From Spirochaetae bacterium HGW-Spirochaetae-9 (GTDB taxonomy: Bacteria; Spirochaetota; Spirochaetia; Treponematales; Rectinemataceae): a DNA stretch of 14,826 nt. The notes beneath the pieces were generated by a model. That model saw only the letters and a list, made by a program, of their open reading frames with translations, had not been told where the DNA came from and made no database searches. This document shows, piece after piece, positions 1 to 7,081 of this stretch. The position numbers and the translations under genes were made by a program. The stretch is taken from assembly GCA_002839205.1 (NCBI GenBank), contig PGXP01000006.1, forward strand, positions 1-14,826, written 5' to 3'. The first letter of the stretch is position 1. Each line of letters begins with the position of its first letter.

Positions 1-834
<834 letters not shown>

Positions 835-915
835 CTATGCTTCCTTCCTCAGCCCTGGCGGGCTAATAATGACGGAGGAAAGAATAATAACTACGAAGCA
901 TGCGGCTTTTGCCAT
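835..915 (-). CDS. ilvC leader peptide (attenuation ORF)
   Basis: A 26-codon ORF beginning MAKAACF, followed by a Val-Val-Ile-Ile-Leu run, Ser-Ser, then Val-Ile-Ile, and ending GLRKEA with stop TAG. The concentration of the codons for the end products of the pathway directly in front of ilvC is the hallmark of a ribosome-stalling leader peptide. No Shine-Dalgarno sequence precedes the ATG and the predicted transcription start is only about 5 nt upstream, so initiation may be leaderless. The same pattern (VV..II, SS, .II, P, basic tail ending KE-x) occurs in the mirrored ilvB leader. Too short for automated callers. Confidence 0.85.
   Translation of the reverse strand: MAKAACFVVIILSSVIISPPGLRKEA
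840..882 (-). promoter_or_regulatory. alternative-pairing elements of the ilvC attenuator
   Basis: The purine element GAAGGAAG (847-840, end of the leader ORF) is perfectly complementary over 8 nt to CTTCCTTC (802-795) in the 5' arm and loop of the terminator. It overlaps GAGGAA (850-845), which pairs with TTCCTC (880-875) in the Ser-Ser codon region of the leader. A ribosome stalled on the Val/Ile codons would mask the latter and release the purine element for antitermination. Pairing was found by eye; no folding energies were computed. Confidence 0.65.
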
Positions 916-926
916 GATTGATGGAA

Positions 927-955
927 TTAGTAGACTAAGGCCTGCGGACTGTCAA
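927..955 (-). promoter_or_regulatory. predicted promoter of the ilvC leader
   Basis: A perfect TTGACA lies at 955-950 and, after 17 nt, a weak -10 candidate TACTAA at 932-927. A start near 920 would leave about 5 nt before the leader ATG at 915. The distance from TTGACA to the leader ATG (34 nt) is identical to that in the mirrored ilvB leader, which supports both the promoter and the start. The -10 match is poor (3 of 6). Confidence 0.55.
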
Positions 956-1015
956 GGGCTTCTTTCTTGTGATTGTGCATAAATATGACAAAAGCATCAA
1001 ATTTGTATCAGGCTA

Positions 1016-1044
1016 TTGACAAGGAAGAGCCGTCTGTATATTAC
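1016..1044 (+). promoter_or_regulatory. predicted promoter of the ilvBN leader
   Basis: A perfect TTGACA lies at 1016-1021. The -10 is either TATTAC at 1039-1044 (17-nt spacer) or TATATT at 1037-1042 (15-nt spacer, 5 of 6 match). Either places the start only a few bases before the leader ATG at 1056. The -35 boxes of the two divergent promoters are about 60 bp apart; the A+T-rich stretch between them (956-1015) shows no convincing operator. Confidence 0.6.
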
Positions 1045-1055
1045 TTGTTACACTT

Positions 1056-1133
1056 ATGGTACACGCGTCGCAGGTAGTCGTCATTATTATTTCCTCCATT
1101 ATTATTCCCAAGGGGAAAATGAAGGAAGTATAG
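1056..1133 (+). CDS. ilvBN leader peptide (attenuation ORF)
   Basis: A 25-codon ORF starting MVHASQ, continuing with three Val then three Ile codons, Ser-Ser, three more Ile codons (all ATT), and ending PKGKMKEV before TAG. Nine of 25 codons are Ile or Val clustered in two runs, and there is no Leu codon, so the expected regulators are charged tRNA-Ile and tRNA-Val. No Shine-Dalgarno sequence is visible upstream. It is followed by the conserved TAGACTGCC and a terminator in front of ilvB. The overall form resembles ilvB and ilvG leaders of enterobacteria, but I do not recognise the sequence as a described leader. Confidence 0.9.
   Translation: MVHASQVVVIIISSIIIPKGKMKEV
1090..1128 (+). promoter_or_regulatory. 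alternative-pairing elements of the ilvBN attenuator
   Basis: GAAGGAAG at 1121-1128 is perfectly complementary over 8 nt to CTTCCTTC at 1166-1173 (terminator 5' arm plus loop). AGGAAG at 1123-1128 can instead pair with TTTCCT at 1090-1095 (one G-U), inside the Ser-Ser codons between the two Ile runs. A ribosome stalled at the first Ile run would cover 1090-1095 and favour the antiterminator. Same element order and sequence as in the ilvC leader. Confidence 0.65.
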
Positions 1134-1153
1134 ACTGCCTGTCGCACAGCGAC

Positions 1154-1193
1154 AAAAAGGCCGTTCTTCCTTCGGGAAGGGCGGCCTTTTTTT
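1154..1193 (+). terminator. attenuator terminator of ilvBN
   Basis: The arm GGCCGTTCTTCC (1159-1170) pairs with GGAAGGGCGGCC (1175-1186) around a TTCG loop, with two G-U pairs. It is flanked by an A run (1154-1158) pairing into a run of seven T (1187-1193). This is a strong intrinsic terminator placed just before the ilvB ribosome binding site. TGTCGC-ACA-GCGACA (1140-1154) forms a small hairpin between the leader stop and the terminator. Confidence 0.9.
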
Positions 1194-1212
1194 ATTGCAA
1201 AGGAGCCGAAAG

Positions 1213-2988
1213 GTGACGAGAAGCGGAGCCGAAATGATCGTCGAAGCCCTGCGCCGGGAAAACGTCGATACGGTGTTCGGATACCCCGGGGGCGCTGTCA
1301 TCCCCATTTTTGACGCACTCTACGATGCCTCCAGCATCCGCGTGATACTGGTCCGGCACGAGCAGGCCGCCGTCCATGCAGCCGACGGCTACGCAAGGGC
1401 TACGGGCAGGGTGGGCGTCTGCATCGCCACGAGCGGACCCGGAGCGACCAACACCGTCACCGGCCTTGCCACGGCACGCTTCGACTCCGTACCGCTCGTC
1501 TGCATCACCGGCCAGGTGTCGCGGGCCATGATAGGAGCCGACGCCTTCCAGGAAGCCGATACTATCGGAATAACCCAACCCGTCACAAAGCACAATTATC
1601 TCGTCATGAAGCGAAGCGGCCTGGGGGCAATGCTCAAGCAGTCCTTCCATATCGCGGCGAGCGGAAGGCCTGGTCCTGTCGTCATCGATGTGCCCAAGGA
1701 TCTGCAGCTGGAAAAACTCGACGACGAATACCCTGAGTCGGTAACGATACGCGGTTATAAGCCTGACGGCTCTGCTCCGCTGGATGATGTAAAAGCCCTT
1801 GCCGCGGCGATCGAAGAGGCTAAGCGACCGCTTTTCCTGGTCGGCGGGGGTATGGTAATAGCCGAAGCCGCCGGGATCTTTGGCAGTATCCTTGCCGCAA
1901 CAGGCATCCCCGTCGTCACCTCCTTGATGGGAATCGGCGTAGTCGGTTCCTCCCATCCGCGAAACCTGGGCATGATTGGCATGCATGGCAGCATCGAGGC
2001 GAACAAGGCTCTCACCGCTTGCGACCTCCTCGTGGGCCTGGGGGTTCGCTTCGACGACAGGGCGACAGGGAACACCGCCCGTTTCGCCCCCGAAGCGAAG
2101 ATCGCCCATGTCGACATCGATCCCTCGTCCATCGGCCGCAACCTTCGCGTCGACATCCCCGTCGTCGGCGACCTCCGCCTTGTCCTCGAAGAGCTCGCGC
2201 CCCTCCTTCATTCGAAGGCGGCTACCGAATGGGTCGAGGCGGTCGAGGGATTCCGCGGCTTTGCCAGGGCTTTTGAAGGCCGGCACGAAGGAGAAGTCGG
2301 GGCGACGCCCACGCCCAGAGCGGTGCTCTCTGTCGTCAACGAACTCCTCCCTGAAGCCATCGTCGCCACCGAAGTAGGGCAGAACCAGATGTGGGCGGCC
2401 CAATACCTCGCCTTCGACCATCCCCGACGCTGGCTGACGTCGGGCGGCCTTGGCACGATGGGCTACGGCTTCCCGGCCGGCATGGGCGCCCAGGCTGCCC
2501 AAGCCCGGGGCGATGCCCTACCTGGCAAAAGCGTCGTGGTTATAGCGGGTGACGGCTCCTTCCAGATGAATATCCAGGAACTGGCTACCTGCGTGCAGGA
2601 AGACCTGCCTCTCATCGTCGTCGTCATGAACAACGGCTATCTCGGCATGGTGAGGCAGTGGCAGGAGCTTTTCTTCGATCGGCGCTATTCGTCCGTCTGC
2701 CTCCAGTCGCGCAGAAGCTGTGACCGAACCTGCGGCAAGGAATGCGCGATGCCCGATGGGCGCTGTCCGCCCTATTCTCCCGACTTCGCGGCTATCGCTA
2801 GGGCTTACGGTGCTCTGGGATTCAGCGCCAAAACTTTAGAGGAATTCAGAAATGCATTGAGCGCCGCAATTGATGCGCGGCGGCCCGCCGTCATCGATTG
2901 CGCGATAGGCAGGGAAGAGAACGTTTGGCCCATCGTCGCTCCCGGAAAGGGAAACGACGAAATGCTGTACAAGGGGGTACTGGTATGA
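1213..2988 (+). CDS. ilvB: acetolactate synthase large (catalytic) subunit
   Basis: ThDP-, Mg2+- and FAD-dependent condensation of two pyruvates, or of pyruvate with 2-oxobutyrate; first common step to Val, Leu and Ile. 591 residues from a GTG start at 1213, chosen because AAGGAG (1200-1205) lies 7 nt upstream; an earlier in-frame TTG at 1195 falls at the end of the terminator. Domains: N-terminal ThDP pyrimidine-binding (FGYPGGAVIP at 22-31, catalytic E50 in RHEQAA), central domain, C-terminal ThDP pyrophosphate-binding (GDG 446-448 to NN 473-474). Odd: residues 496-518 hold five cysteines spaced C-x6-C-x3-C-x3-C-x6-C, between the RYS and PDF positions, where common enzymes such as the E. 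coli form have a short loop without cysteines. The gene overlaps ilvN by 4 bp. Confidence 0.97.
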   Translation: MTRSGAEMIVEALRRENVDTVFGYPGGAVIPIFDALYDASSIRVILVRHEQAAVHAADGYARATGRVGVCIATSGPGATNTVTGLATARFDSVPLVCITGQVSRAMIGADAFQEADTIGITQPVTKHNYLVMKRSGLGAMLKQSFHIAASGRPGPVVIDVPKDLQLEKLDDEYPESVTIRGYKPDGSAPLDDVKALAAAIEEAKRPLFLVGGGMVIAEAAGIFGSILAATGIPVVTSLMGIGVVGSSHPRNLGMIGMHGSIEANKALTACDLLVGLGVRFDDRATGNTARFAPEAKIAHVDIDPSSIGRNLRVDIPVVGDLRLVLEELAPLLHSKAATEWVEAVEGFRGFARAFEGRHEGEVGATPTPRAVLSVVNELLPEAIVATEVGQNQMWAAQYLAFDHPRRWLTSGGLGTMGYGFPAGMGAQAAQARGDALPGKSVVVIAGDGSFQMNIQELATCVQEDLPLIVVVMNNGYLGMVRQWQELFFDRRYSSVCLQSRRSCDRTCGKECAMPDGRCPPYSPDFAAIARAYGALGFSAKTLEEFRNALSAAIDARRPAVIDCAIGREENVWPIVAPGKGNDEMLYKGVLV

Positions 2989-3236
2989 AGCATGTGCTGT
3001 CGCTCATTGTCGAGAATCACGAAGGCGTTCTGTCGCGCATCGCGCGGTTATTCGACGGCAGGGATTACCGGCTCGAGAGTCTCATGACATCGGCCACGGA
3101 CGAACCCGAGACGAGCCGCATGACCCTCGTCGTAAGCGGTGCCATGGCGGCGATCGAAAAGGTGGAAAAGCAGCTGTGCAAGCTGATCGACGTCATCGAA
3201 GTGGATGTCGTCCACGATGCCGCGGCGACACGGTAG
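2985..3236 (+). CDS. ilvN: acetolactate synthase small (regulatory) subunit, ACT domain only
   Basis: 83 residues. The start ATG overlaps the ilvB stop in ATGA, with AAGGGGG at 2971-2977 as ribosome binding site. One ACT domain covers almost the whole protein (LSLIVENHEGVLSRIARLF at about 5-23, ESLMTSATDEPETSRMTLVV following). It binds the catalytic subunit and normally confers valine feedback inhibition. The length is like E. coli IlvN/IlvM (about 85-95) and roughly half of the two-domain IlvH type of about 160 residues, so the C-terminal domain is absent. The product is co-translated with ilvB. Its stop lies 7 bp from the stop of the convergent arsC. Confidence 0.93.
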   Translation: MKHVLSLIVENHEGVLSRIARLFDGRDYRLESLMTSATDEPETSRMTLVVSGAMAAIEKVEKQLCKLIDVIEVDVVHDAAATR

Positions 3237-3243
3237 GCCGCAT

Positions 3244-3669
3244 CTACTCCCCTGACTCCGCGATGAATTCTTTCACGGCCGTTTGGATCATGTCGCGTAT
3301 GCGGCGCGTCTCTTCCATTTTTTCCGCATCGTCTCCCGCAAGTGCGGAAGGATCGGGAAAAGGCCAATGCAGTTTTCTGTGCGAGCCGGGAAATATCGGG
3401 CAGCGTTCCGCCGCTTCCTTGGAACATACGGTGACGACGACGTCATAGCGCCTTACTTCAGCGGCGAAATCGAAGACGCTTTTCGTAACGTTGTGCGATA
3501 TATCAATGCCGATTTCAGACATCGCGCGCACAACGTAAGGATTGAGACTTCCCGGCTCAAGGCCTGCGCTCTCTGCCTCGAACCTGCCTCCGCCATGCTT
3601 CTTCAAAAATGCTTCCGCCATCTGGCTGCGCGCGGAATTATGTACACATAGAAATAGCACCCTCGTCAT
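3244..3669 (-). CDS. arsC: arsenate reductase, thioredoxin-coupled, low-molecular-weight phosphatase fold
   Basis: Reduces arsenate to arsenite, which the Acr3 pump then exports. 141 residues, the usual length. The phosphate-binding loop C-x5-R is at C8-R14 (CVHNSARSQ). The disulfide relay cysteines are C82 and C90 ([16 protein letters not shown]), placed as in the Staphylococcus pI258 enzyme, and an HWPFPDPS segment matches the Asp general-acid loop. Start ATG at 3669 with GGAGG at 3678-3674. Third gene of the acr3 operon, 27 nt after the preceding stop, so probably co-transcribed. It converges on ilvN with only 7 bp between stop codons. Confidence 0.95.
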   Translation of the reverse strand: MTRVLFLCVHNSARSQMAEAFLKKHGGGRFEAESAGLEPGSLNPYVVRAMSEIGIDISHNVTKSVFDFAAEVRRYDVVVTVCSKEAAERCPIFPGSHRKLHWPFPDPSALAGDDAEKMEETRRIRDMIQTAVKEFIAESGE

Positions 3670-3696
3670 ACTACCTCCGTCAATTCCTGCCAGCGT

Positions 3697-4248
3697 TCAA
3701 CAGCAGCCTTTATTTTCCACCGGATTCCGCTTGGCCTCGAAAAATCCCTTTAGGTTTTCGGGCAGGTTTTCGAGGGGCGGAACGGCCACAGGCGGCCGCT
3801 CGTCGAGGTGAACCATGGCATCCATCATCGCTTCGAGGATGAGGGGTACAGGAGCCGTGCAGTAGGTTTCGCCGCGATACACCCATTCCCTGCAATCCAC
3901 GGAACCCGTAGCGCCGATGAGATCGCCGCAGGTTTCGCAAACAGACTCGCGGAGCTCGCCCCCAATGTCCCTTCCGTTGAGGCGAATCGTGGGCGAGCTG
4001 AGGAGGCTGGCCTCAAGAGCCTCGGCAGCGTTTGCAAGCACGCGGGGGCGGTAGTCGAAGCCTATGCCCAAGGCCGCGGCGGCCGGTTTCAGCATTTCCA
4101 TGGCCGCTTCCAGCTGGCTGGCCGTGGGCACGCAGCGCGCGCAGGAGGAGAGGTCGATGGCGAGGAGATCGATGTGGAGAATGCGTGCGGGCAGGGCGGC
4201 CGGCTTGGCAACGGAGGCGTTGTATGCGTCGACGGGGGTGAATCTCAT
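3697..4248 (-). CDS. cysteine-rich thioredoxin-fold protein of ars operons (DUF2703-like)
   Basis: 183 residues. The ATG overlaps the acr3 stop (ATGA), with AAGGAA upstream. Seen: a beta strand followed by a C36-x2-C39 motif (SSCARC), a Ser-Pro-Thr stretch at 85-87 before IRLNGRDIGGE as in the cis-proline loop of thioredoxin folds, C104-x2-C107 (CETC), C119, C130, and a C-terminal GCC (182-183). It resembles the DUF2703 proteins that commonly accompany arsenic genes; their biochemical role is not established as far as I know. Nine cysteines and the position between an arsenite pump and arsC suggest arsenite binding, or redox support for ArsC or Acr3. The frame stays open far upstream of the ATG, but that is the shadow of acr3. 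Confidence 0.8.
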   Translation of the reverse strand: MRFTPVDAYNASVAKPAALPARILHIDLLAIDLSSCARCVPTASQLEAAMEMLKPAAAALGIGFDYRPRVLANAAEALEASLLSSPTIRLNGRDIGGELRESVCETCGDLIGATGSVDCREWVYRGETYCTAPVPLILEAMMDAMVHLDERPPVAVPPLENLPENLKGFFEAKRNPVENKGCC

Positions 4249-5321
4249 GGCGCTTTTCCTTTTATGACAGCCTGTTCCCCGGCTTCGGCCGGGAACCAGT
4301 GCTTCGTGCGCCTCGCTATGGAGACGAGATGGAGCATGACGGGCACCTCGGTGAGGACGCCCACCGTGGTGGCGAGGGCGGCGCCCGACGATAATCCGAA
4401 GAGGCTGATGGCGACGGCGACGGCCAGCTCGAAGAAGTTGGAGGCGCCTATCATGCCGGCGGGCGCCGCCACGGCGTAAGGTACTTTCCACAGCCTCGCC
4501 CAGCCATAGCCGATCCAGAAGATCAGGTAGGTCTGGAGGATGAGGGGCACCGCGATAAGCAGTATCGTCAGCGGATGCGCGAGTATCGTCTCGCCCTGGA
4601 AGGCGAAAAGGATGACGAGGGTGGCGAGGAGGCCTGCTATCGTCACGCCGTCGAATTTCTTGCAGAACACGCTCTCGAACCACTCGAGGCCTCTGCGCTT
4701 CACGAGATAGTGCCGCGTCAGATAGCCTAGGCTCAGGGGAATGACCACGAACAGGACGACCGAGAGGATGAGGGTATCGAGGGGGACATGGACGTCGGAG
4801 ATGCCCAGAAGGAAGGAGACGATGGGCACGAAGGCTACGAGTATGACGAGATCGTTGATCGCCACCTGGATGACGGTGTAGGCGGGATCCCCGTCCGAAA
4901 GGTAGGACCAGACGAAGACCATGGCCGTGCAGGGCGCGGCGCCCAGCAGCACGGCCCCGGCGATGTAGTCGGTCGAGGCGTCGGCCGGAATCATCCCCTT
5001 GAAGAACACCTTGAGGAAGAGCCAGGCGATAGCGTACATGGTGAAAGGCTTTATGAGCCAGTTGACCACGAGAGTGATGGCGAGGCCCTTGGGCTTGCGC
5101 CCGGCGTTCCTGATGCTCTGGAAGTCGACCTTGAGCATCATCGGATAGATCATGAGCCAGATGAGGACGGCTACGGGGATCGAGACGTGAGCGTACTCGA
5201 GCTTGTTGAGAAAGGCCGGAACGCCGGGCAGGAGGCGCCCGATAGCGACGCCGGCCACGATGCAAAGGAATACCCAGAGTGAAAGGTACTTCTGGAAAAA
5301 GCCGATCCGCTTTTCCGCCAT
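4245..5321 (-). CDS. acr3: Acr3-type arsenite efflux permease
   Basis: Inner-membrane arsenite/proton exchanger of the BART superfamily, with about ten hydrophobic segments in 358 residues. The signature GAAPCTAMVFVWS includes C131, the cysteine conserved and required in characterised Acr3 proteins. Start chosen at 5321 (MAEKRIG), with AAGGAG about 6 nt upstream, rather than the in-frame ATG ten codons earlier, which lacks a ribosome binding site. First gene of acr3 - DUF2703-like - arsC; its stop overlaps the next start. The predicted promoter starts near 5368 and is covered by an ArsR-type operator. It lacks the long soluble C-terminal additions seen in some fusions. Confidence 0.95.
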   Translation of the reverse strand: MAEKRIGFFQKYLSLWVFLCIVAGVAIGRLLPGVPAFLNKLEYAHVSIPVAVLIWLMIYPMMLKVDFQSIRNAGRKPKGLAITLVVNWLIKPFTMYAIAWLFLKVFFKGMIPADASTDYIAGAVLLGAAPCTAMVFVWSYLSDGDPAYTVIQVAINDLVILVAFVPIVSFLLGISDVHVPLDTLILSVVLFVVIPLSLGYLTRHYLVKRRGLEWFESVFCKKFDGVTIAGLLATLVILFAFQGETILAHPLTILLIAVPLILQTYLIFWIGYGWARLWKVPYAVAAPAGMIGASNFFELAVAVAISLFGLSSGAALATTVGVLTEVPVMLHLVSIARRTKHWFPAEAGEQAVIKGKAP

Positions 5322-5369
5322 AGTCGCTCCTTCAAAATCACAATCAGGCATCGCGCTACTGGCGATATA

Positions 5370-5403
5370 TTGGCATTTTTGCCAAATATTCCCCTCCTGT
5401 CAA
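5370..5403 (-). promoter_or_regulatory. acr3 promoter with ArsR-type operator
   Basis: On the minus strand TTGACA is at 5403-5398, then 17 nt, then AAAAAT at 5380-5375 as the -10. The -10 is exactly the six-base centre of the inverted repeat TTGGC (5370-5374) / GCCAA (5381-5385). Repressor binding would therefore block the -10 directly. The same operator type and geometry recurs on the plus strand for arsR1. Confidence 0.75.
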
Positions 5404-5413
5404 GCGCGGCGCA

Positions 5414-5448
5414 TTGACAGGCCTACGAATTTTGGCGAAAATGCCAAA
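5414..5448 (+). promoter_or_regulatory. arsR1 promoter with ArsR-type operator
   Basis: TTGACA at 5414-5419, a 17-nt spacer, then GAAAAT at 5437-5442. The -10 is the centre of TTTGGC (5431-5436) / GCCAAA (5443-5448). The -35 boxes of this and the acr3 promoter are only 10 bp apart, back to back. One alternative -10, CATAAT at 5449-5454, has no properly spaced -35. Confidence 0.75.
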
Positions 5449-5452
5449 CATA

Positions 5453-5800
5453 ATGATGCAATCCGATGGATGCGCCGCCGATTCCGCCACTCATGAGCGT
5501 CGCGTGGAAGTCTTCAAGGCTCTCGCCCACTCGTCGAGGCTCTATATCGTCATGAGGCTTTCGGAAGGTGAACTGGGCGTGAGCGACCTCACGCGGGAGA
5601 TCGGCGCCGACATCTCGACCGTGTCGAAACATCTGGCCGTTCTGCGCCGCGCCGGACTGATCGTCGACAGACGCGAAGGTCAGGCTGTCCTCTACTCTCT
5701 CGCCTGTCCCTGCGTCCTCGAATTCCTGCACTGCATCGACGCCATCGCCCCCTTCGACGAGACGGGCGCGAGGCGGGGCAGCGTCTGCCCGACGCGCTGA
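5453..5800 (+). CDS. arsR: ArsR/SmtB-family repressor with C-terminal cysteine site
   Basis: Winged-helix metalloregulator that leaves DNA on binding arsenite or antimonite. 115 residues from ATG 5453 (a second ATG follows at 5456). The DNA-reading helix is near ISTVSKHLAVLRRAG (54-68) and the wing near 72-82. There is no CxC in the alpha-3 position; instead C85, C87 and C94 (ACPCVLEFLHC) form a likely C-terminal As(III) site, with a further cysteine near the end (C112). No Shine-Dalgarno sequence is seen, and the predicted transcript begins only about 4 nt before the ATG, so translation may be leaderless; GTG 5504 would be too short. It probably represses itself and the divergent acr3 operon through the two TTGGC-N6-GCCAA repeats. 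Confidence 0.88.
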   Translation: MMQSDGCAADSATHERRVEVFKALAHSSRLYIVMRLSEGELGVSDLTREIGADISTVSKHLAVLRRAGLIVDRREGQAVLYSLACPCVLEFLHCIDAIAPFDETGARRGSVCPTR

Positions 5801-5834
5801 GCGCGCGCTCAAAAAACGTACAATGGAGGTTCCC

Positions 5835-6089
5835 ATGAAAATACAGATACTCGGATCAGGCTGCGCCAAATGCAAGCTTCTCGAGCAACACGCCCGCGAG
5901 GCCGTCGCCGAACTCGGCATCCAGGCCGAAATCGAGAAGGTGTCGGATATCGAAGCCATTATGGCGATGGGCGTGATGATGACGCCGGCACTGGCGATCG
6001 ATGGGGTCGTGAAGAGCACGGGACGCGTGCTCACCAAGGAGCAGGTGGCCTCCTATATAAAAATAAAGCCGAGCGCGTTGAAGCTGTAG
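5835..6089 (+). CDS. small thioredoxin-fold protein, TM0996/MTH895 type (redox-active disulfide protein 2)
   Basis: 84 residues starting MKIQILGSGCAKC with the redox pair C10-x2-C13 and a cis-Pro region (MMTPALAIDG). Start ATG 5835 chosen for TGGAGG at 5824-5829, 5 nt upstream; the in-frame ATG at 5823 is part of that site. It follows arsR1 by 34 nt, so it is probably arsenite-induced. Members of this family often sit beside SO_0284/ArsP-like permeases, as here, and may supply a dithiol to ArsC or the permease; that role is inference. The last 12 codons overlap the 3' end of the convergent permease gene. Confidence 0.87.
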   Translation: MKIQILGSGCAKCKLLEQHAREAVAELGIQAEIEKVSDIEAIMAMGVMMTPALAIDGVVKSTGRVLTKEQVASYIKIKPSALKL

Positions 6090-7081
6090 CCGATCGCCAC
6101 GATGCCGAGGGCCACTATGCCGACGAAAGTGGCCAGCAATTTCATTTTAAGCACCTTTTTCAGCATGATGATGGATGGCAGCGACAGGGCCGTCACCGCC
6201 ATCATGAATGAAAGGATGGTGCCCACCCCGACGCCTTTCGCGTAGAGGGCTTCGGCGATCGGAATCGTTCCAAAAATGTCGGCGTACATCGGAATCCCGA
6301 CGAGAGTCGCCAGCAGCACCGAGAAGGGATTGTCGCCGCCGAGCGCGGCCTGTATCCATTCGGCCGGAATCCAGTTGTGGATGAGGGCGCCGATACCAAC
6401 ACCCGCGATGACATAGAGCCAAACCTTCTGCACCGTCGCCAGGGTCTGCTCCCGGGCATAGAGCAGGCGGTCTTTCCGCGTGAGTTCGGGAAGCTCGATA
6501 TCGGCGCATCCTGCGGCGCAGGATGCGCCGTTCCCCGCGGGGGCCTTGAACCGTACCACCGAATCCTCCATGCCGAGCTTGTCGATCAGCATGCCCCCGG
6601 CCACGGCCAGAATCAGGCCGACGAGGACATAGGCTATGGCGATGCGCGCGCCGAAGACGCTCATCAGCAGGACCAGGGCTCCCAGATCCACGAGGGGCGA
6701 CGAGATCAGGAAGGAAAAGGTGACTCCCACGGGGAGCCCCGCGTTGGTGAATCCGATGAAGAGGGGAATGGACGAGCAGCTGCAGAAGGGCGTCAGGGTG
6801 CCGAGAAGGGCGCTCGCGATATTGGCGCCTATTCCCTTGAAGCGGCCGAGAATCTTCTTCGTCCTTTCCGGCGGAAAGTGGCTCTGTATATAGGAGATTA
6901 TGAAAATCAGGAAGGAGAGCAGGAAGAGTATCTTTATCGTGTCATAGAGGAAGAACTGCAGGCTCGCGCCGATCCTGCTCCCCAGGTCCAGCCCCAGCGA
7001 CGAGAGAAGCGATCCGATGACGGTATTGAGCCACCCCATCCCCAACAGCTGCTTCTGGAAAAAATCCCACGCTACCTGCAT
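6053..7081 (-). CDS. permease of the ArsP / SO_0284 family
   Basis: 342 residues, polytopic inner-membrane protein with about eight to ten hydrophobic segments. The signature TPFCSCSSIPLF (97-108) has paired cysteines C100 and C102, the hallmark of the family formerly called DUF318. Characterised ArsP members export trivalent organoarsenicals; others are unassigned, so the substrate here is inferred. A hydrophilic loop in the middle carries further cysteines (ASCAAGC). Start ATG 7081 has GGGAGG at 7093-7088 and overlaps the end of arsR2 by 10 bp, implying translational coupling. The 3' end overlaps the convergent thioredoxin gene by 37 bp. Confidence 0.88.
   Translation of the reverse strand: MQVAWDFFQKQLLGMGWLNTVIGSLLSSLGLDLGSRIGASLQFFLYDTIKILFLLSFLIFIISYIQSHFPPERTKKILGRFKGIGANIASALLGTLTPFCSCSSIPLFIGFTNAGLPVGVTFSFLISSPLVDLGALVLLMSVFGARIAIAYVLVGLILAVAGGMLIDKLGMEDSVVRFKAPAGNGASCAAGCADIELPELTRKDRLLYAREQTLATVQKVWLYVIAGVGIGALIHNWIPAEWIQAALGGDNPFSVLLATLVGIPMYADIFGTIPIAEALYAKGVGVGTILSFMMAVTALSLPSIIMLKKVLKMKLLATFVGIVALGIVAIGYSFNALGFIFI

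Noticed and set aside
1195..1212. TTG at 1195 as the ilvB start
   Set aside because: It lies immediately after the terminator T run without a ribosome binding site, while GTG 1213 has AAGGAG at the right distance and gives the usual N-terminus.
1192..2502. 436-codon open frame antisense to ilvB
   Set aside because: It is the complement of a clear acetolactate synthase gene; the product has no recognisable domain and is a by-product of high-GC codon use.
4249..5265. Upstream extension of the DUF2703-like frame across acr3
   Set aside because: The Arg/His/Pro-rich translation is the shadow of acr3; a good ATG with a ribosome binding site overlapping the acr3 stop sets the real start at 4248.
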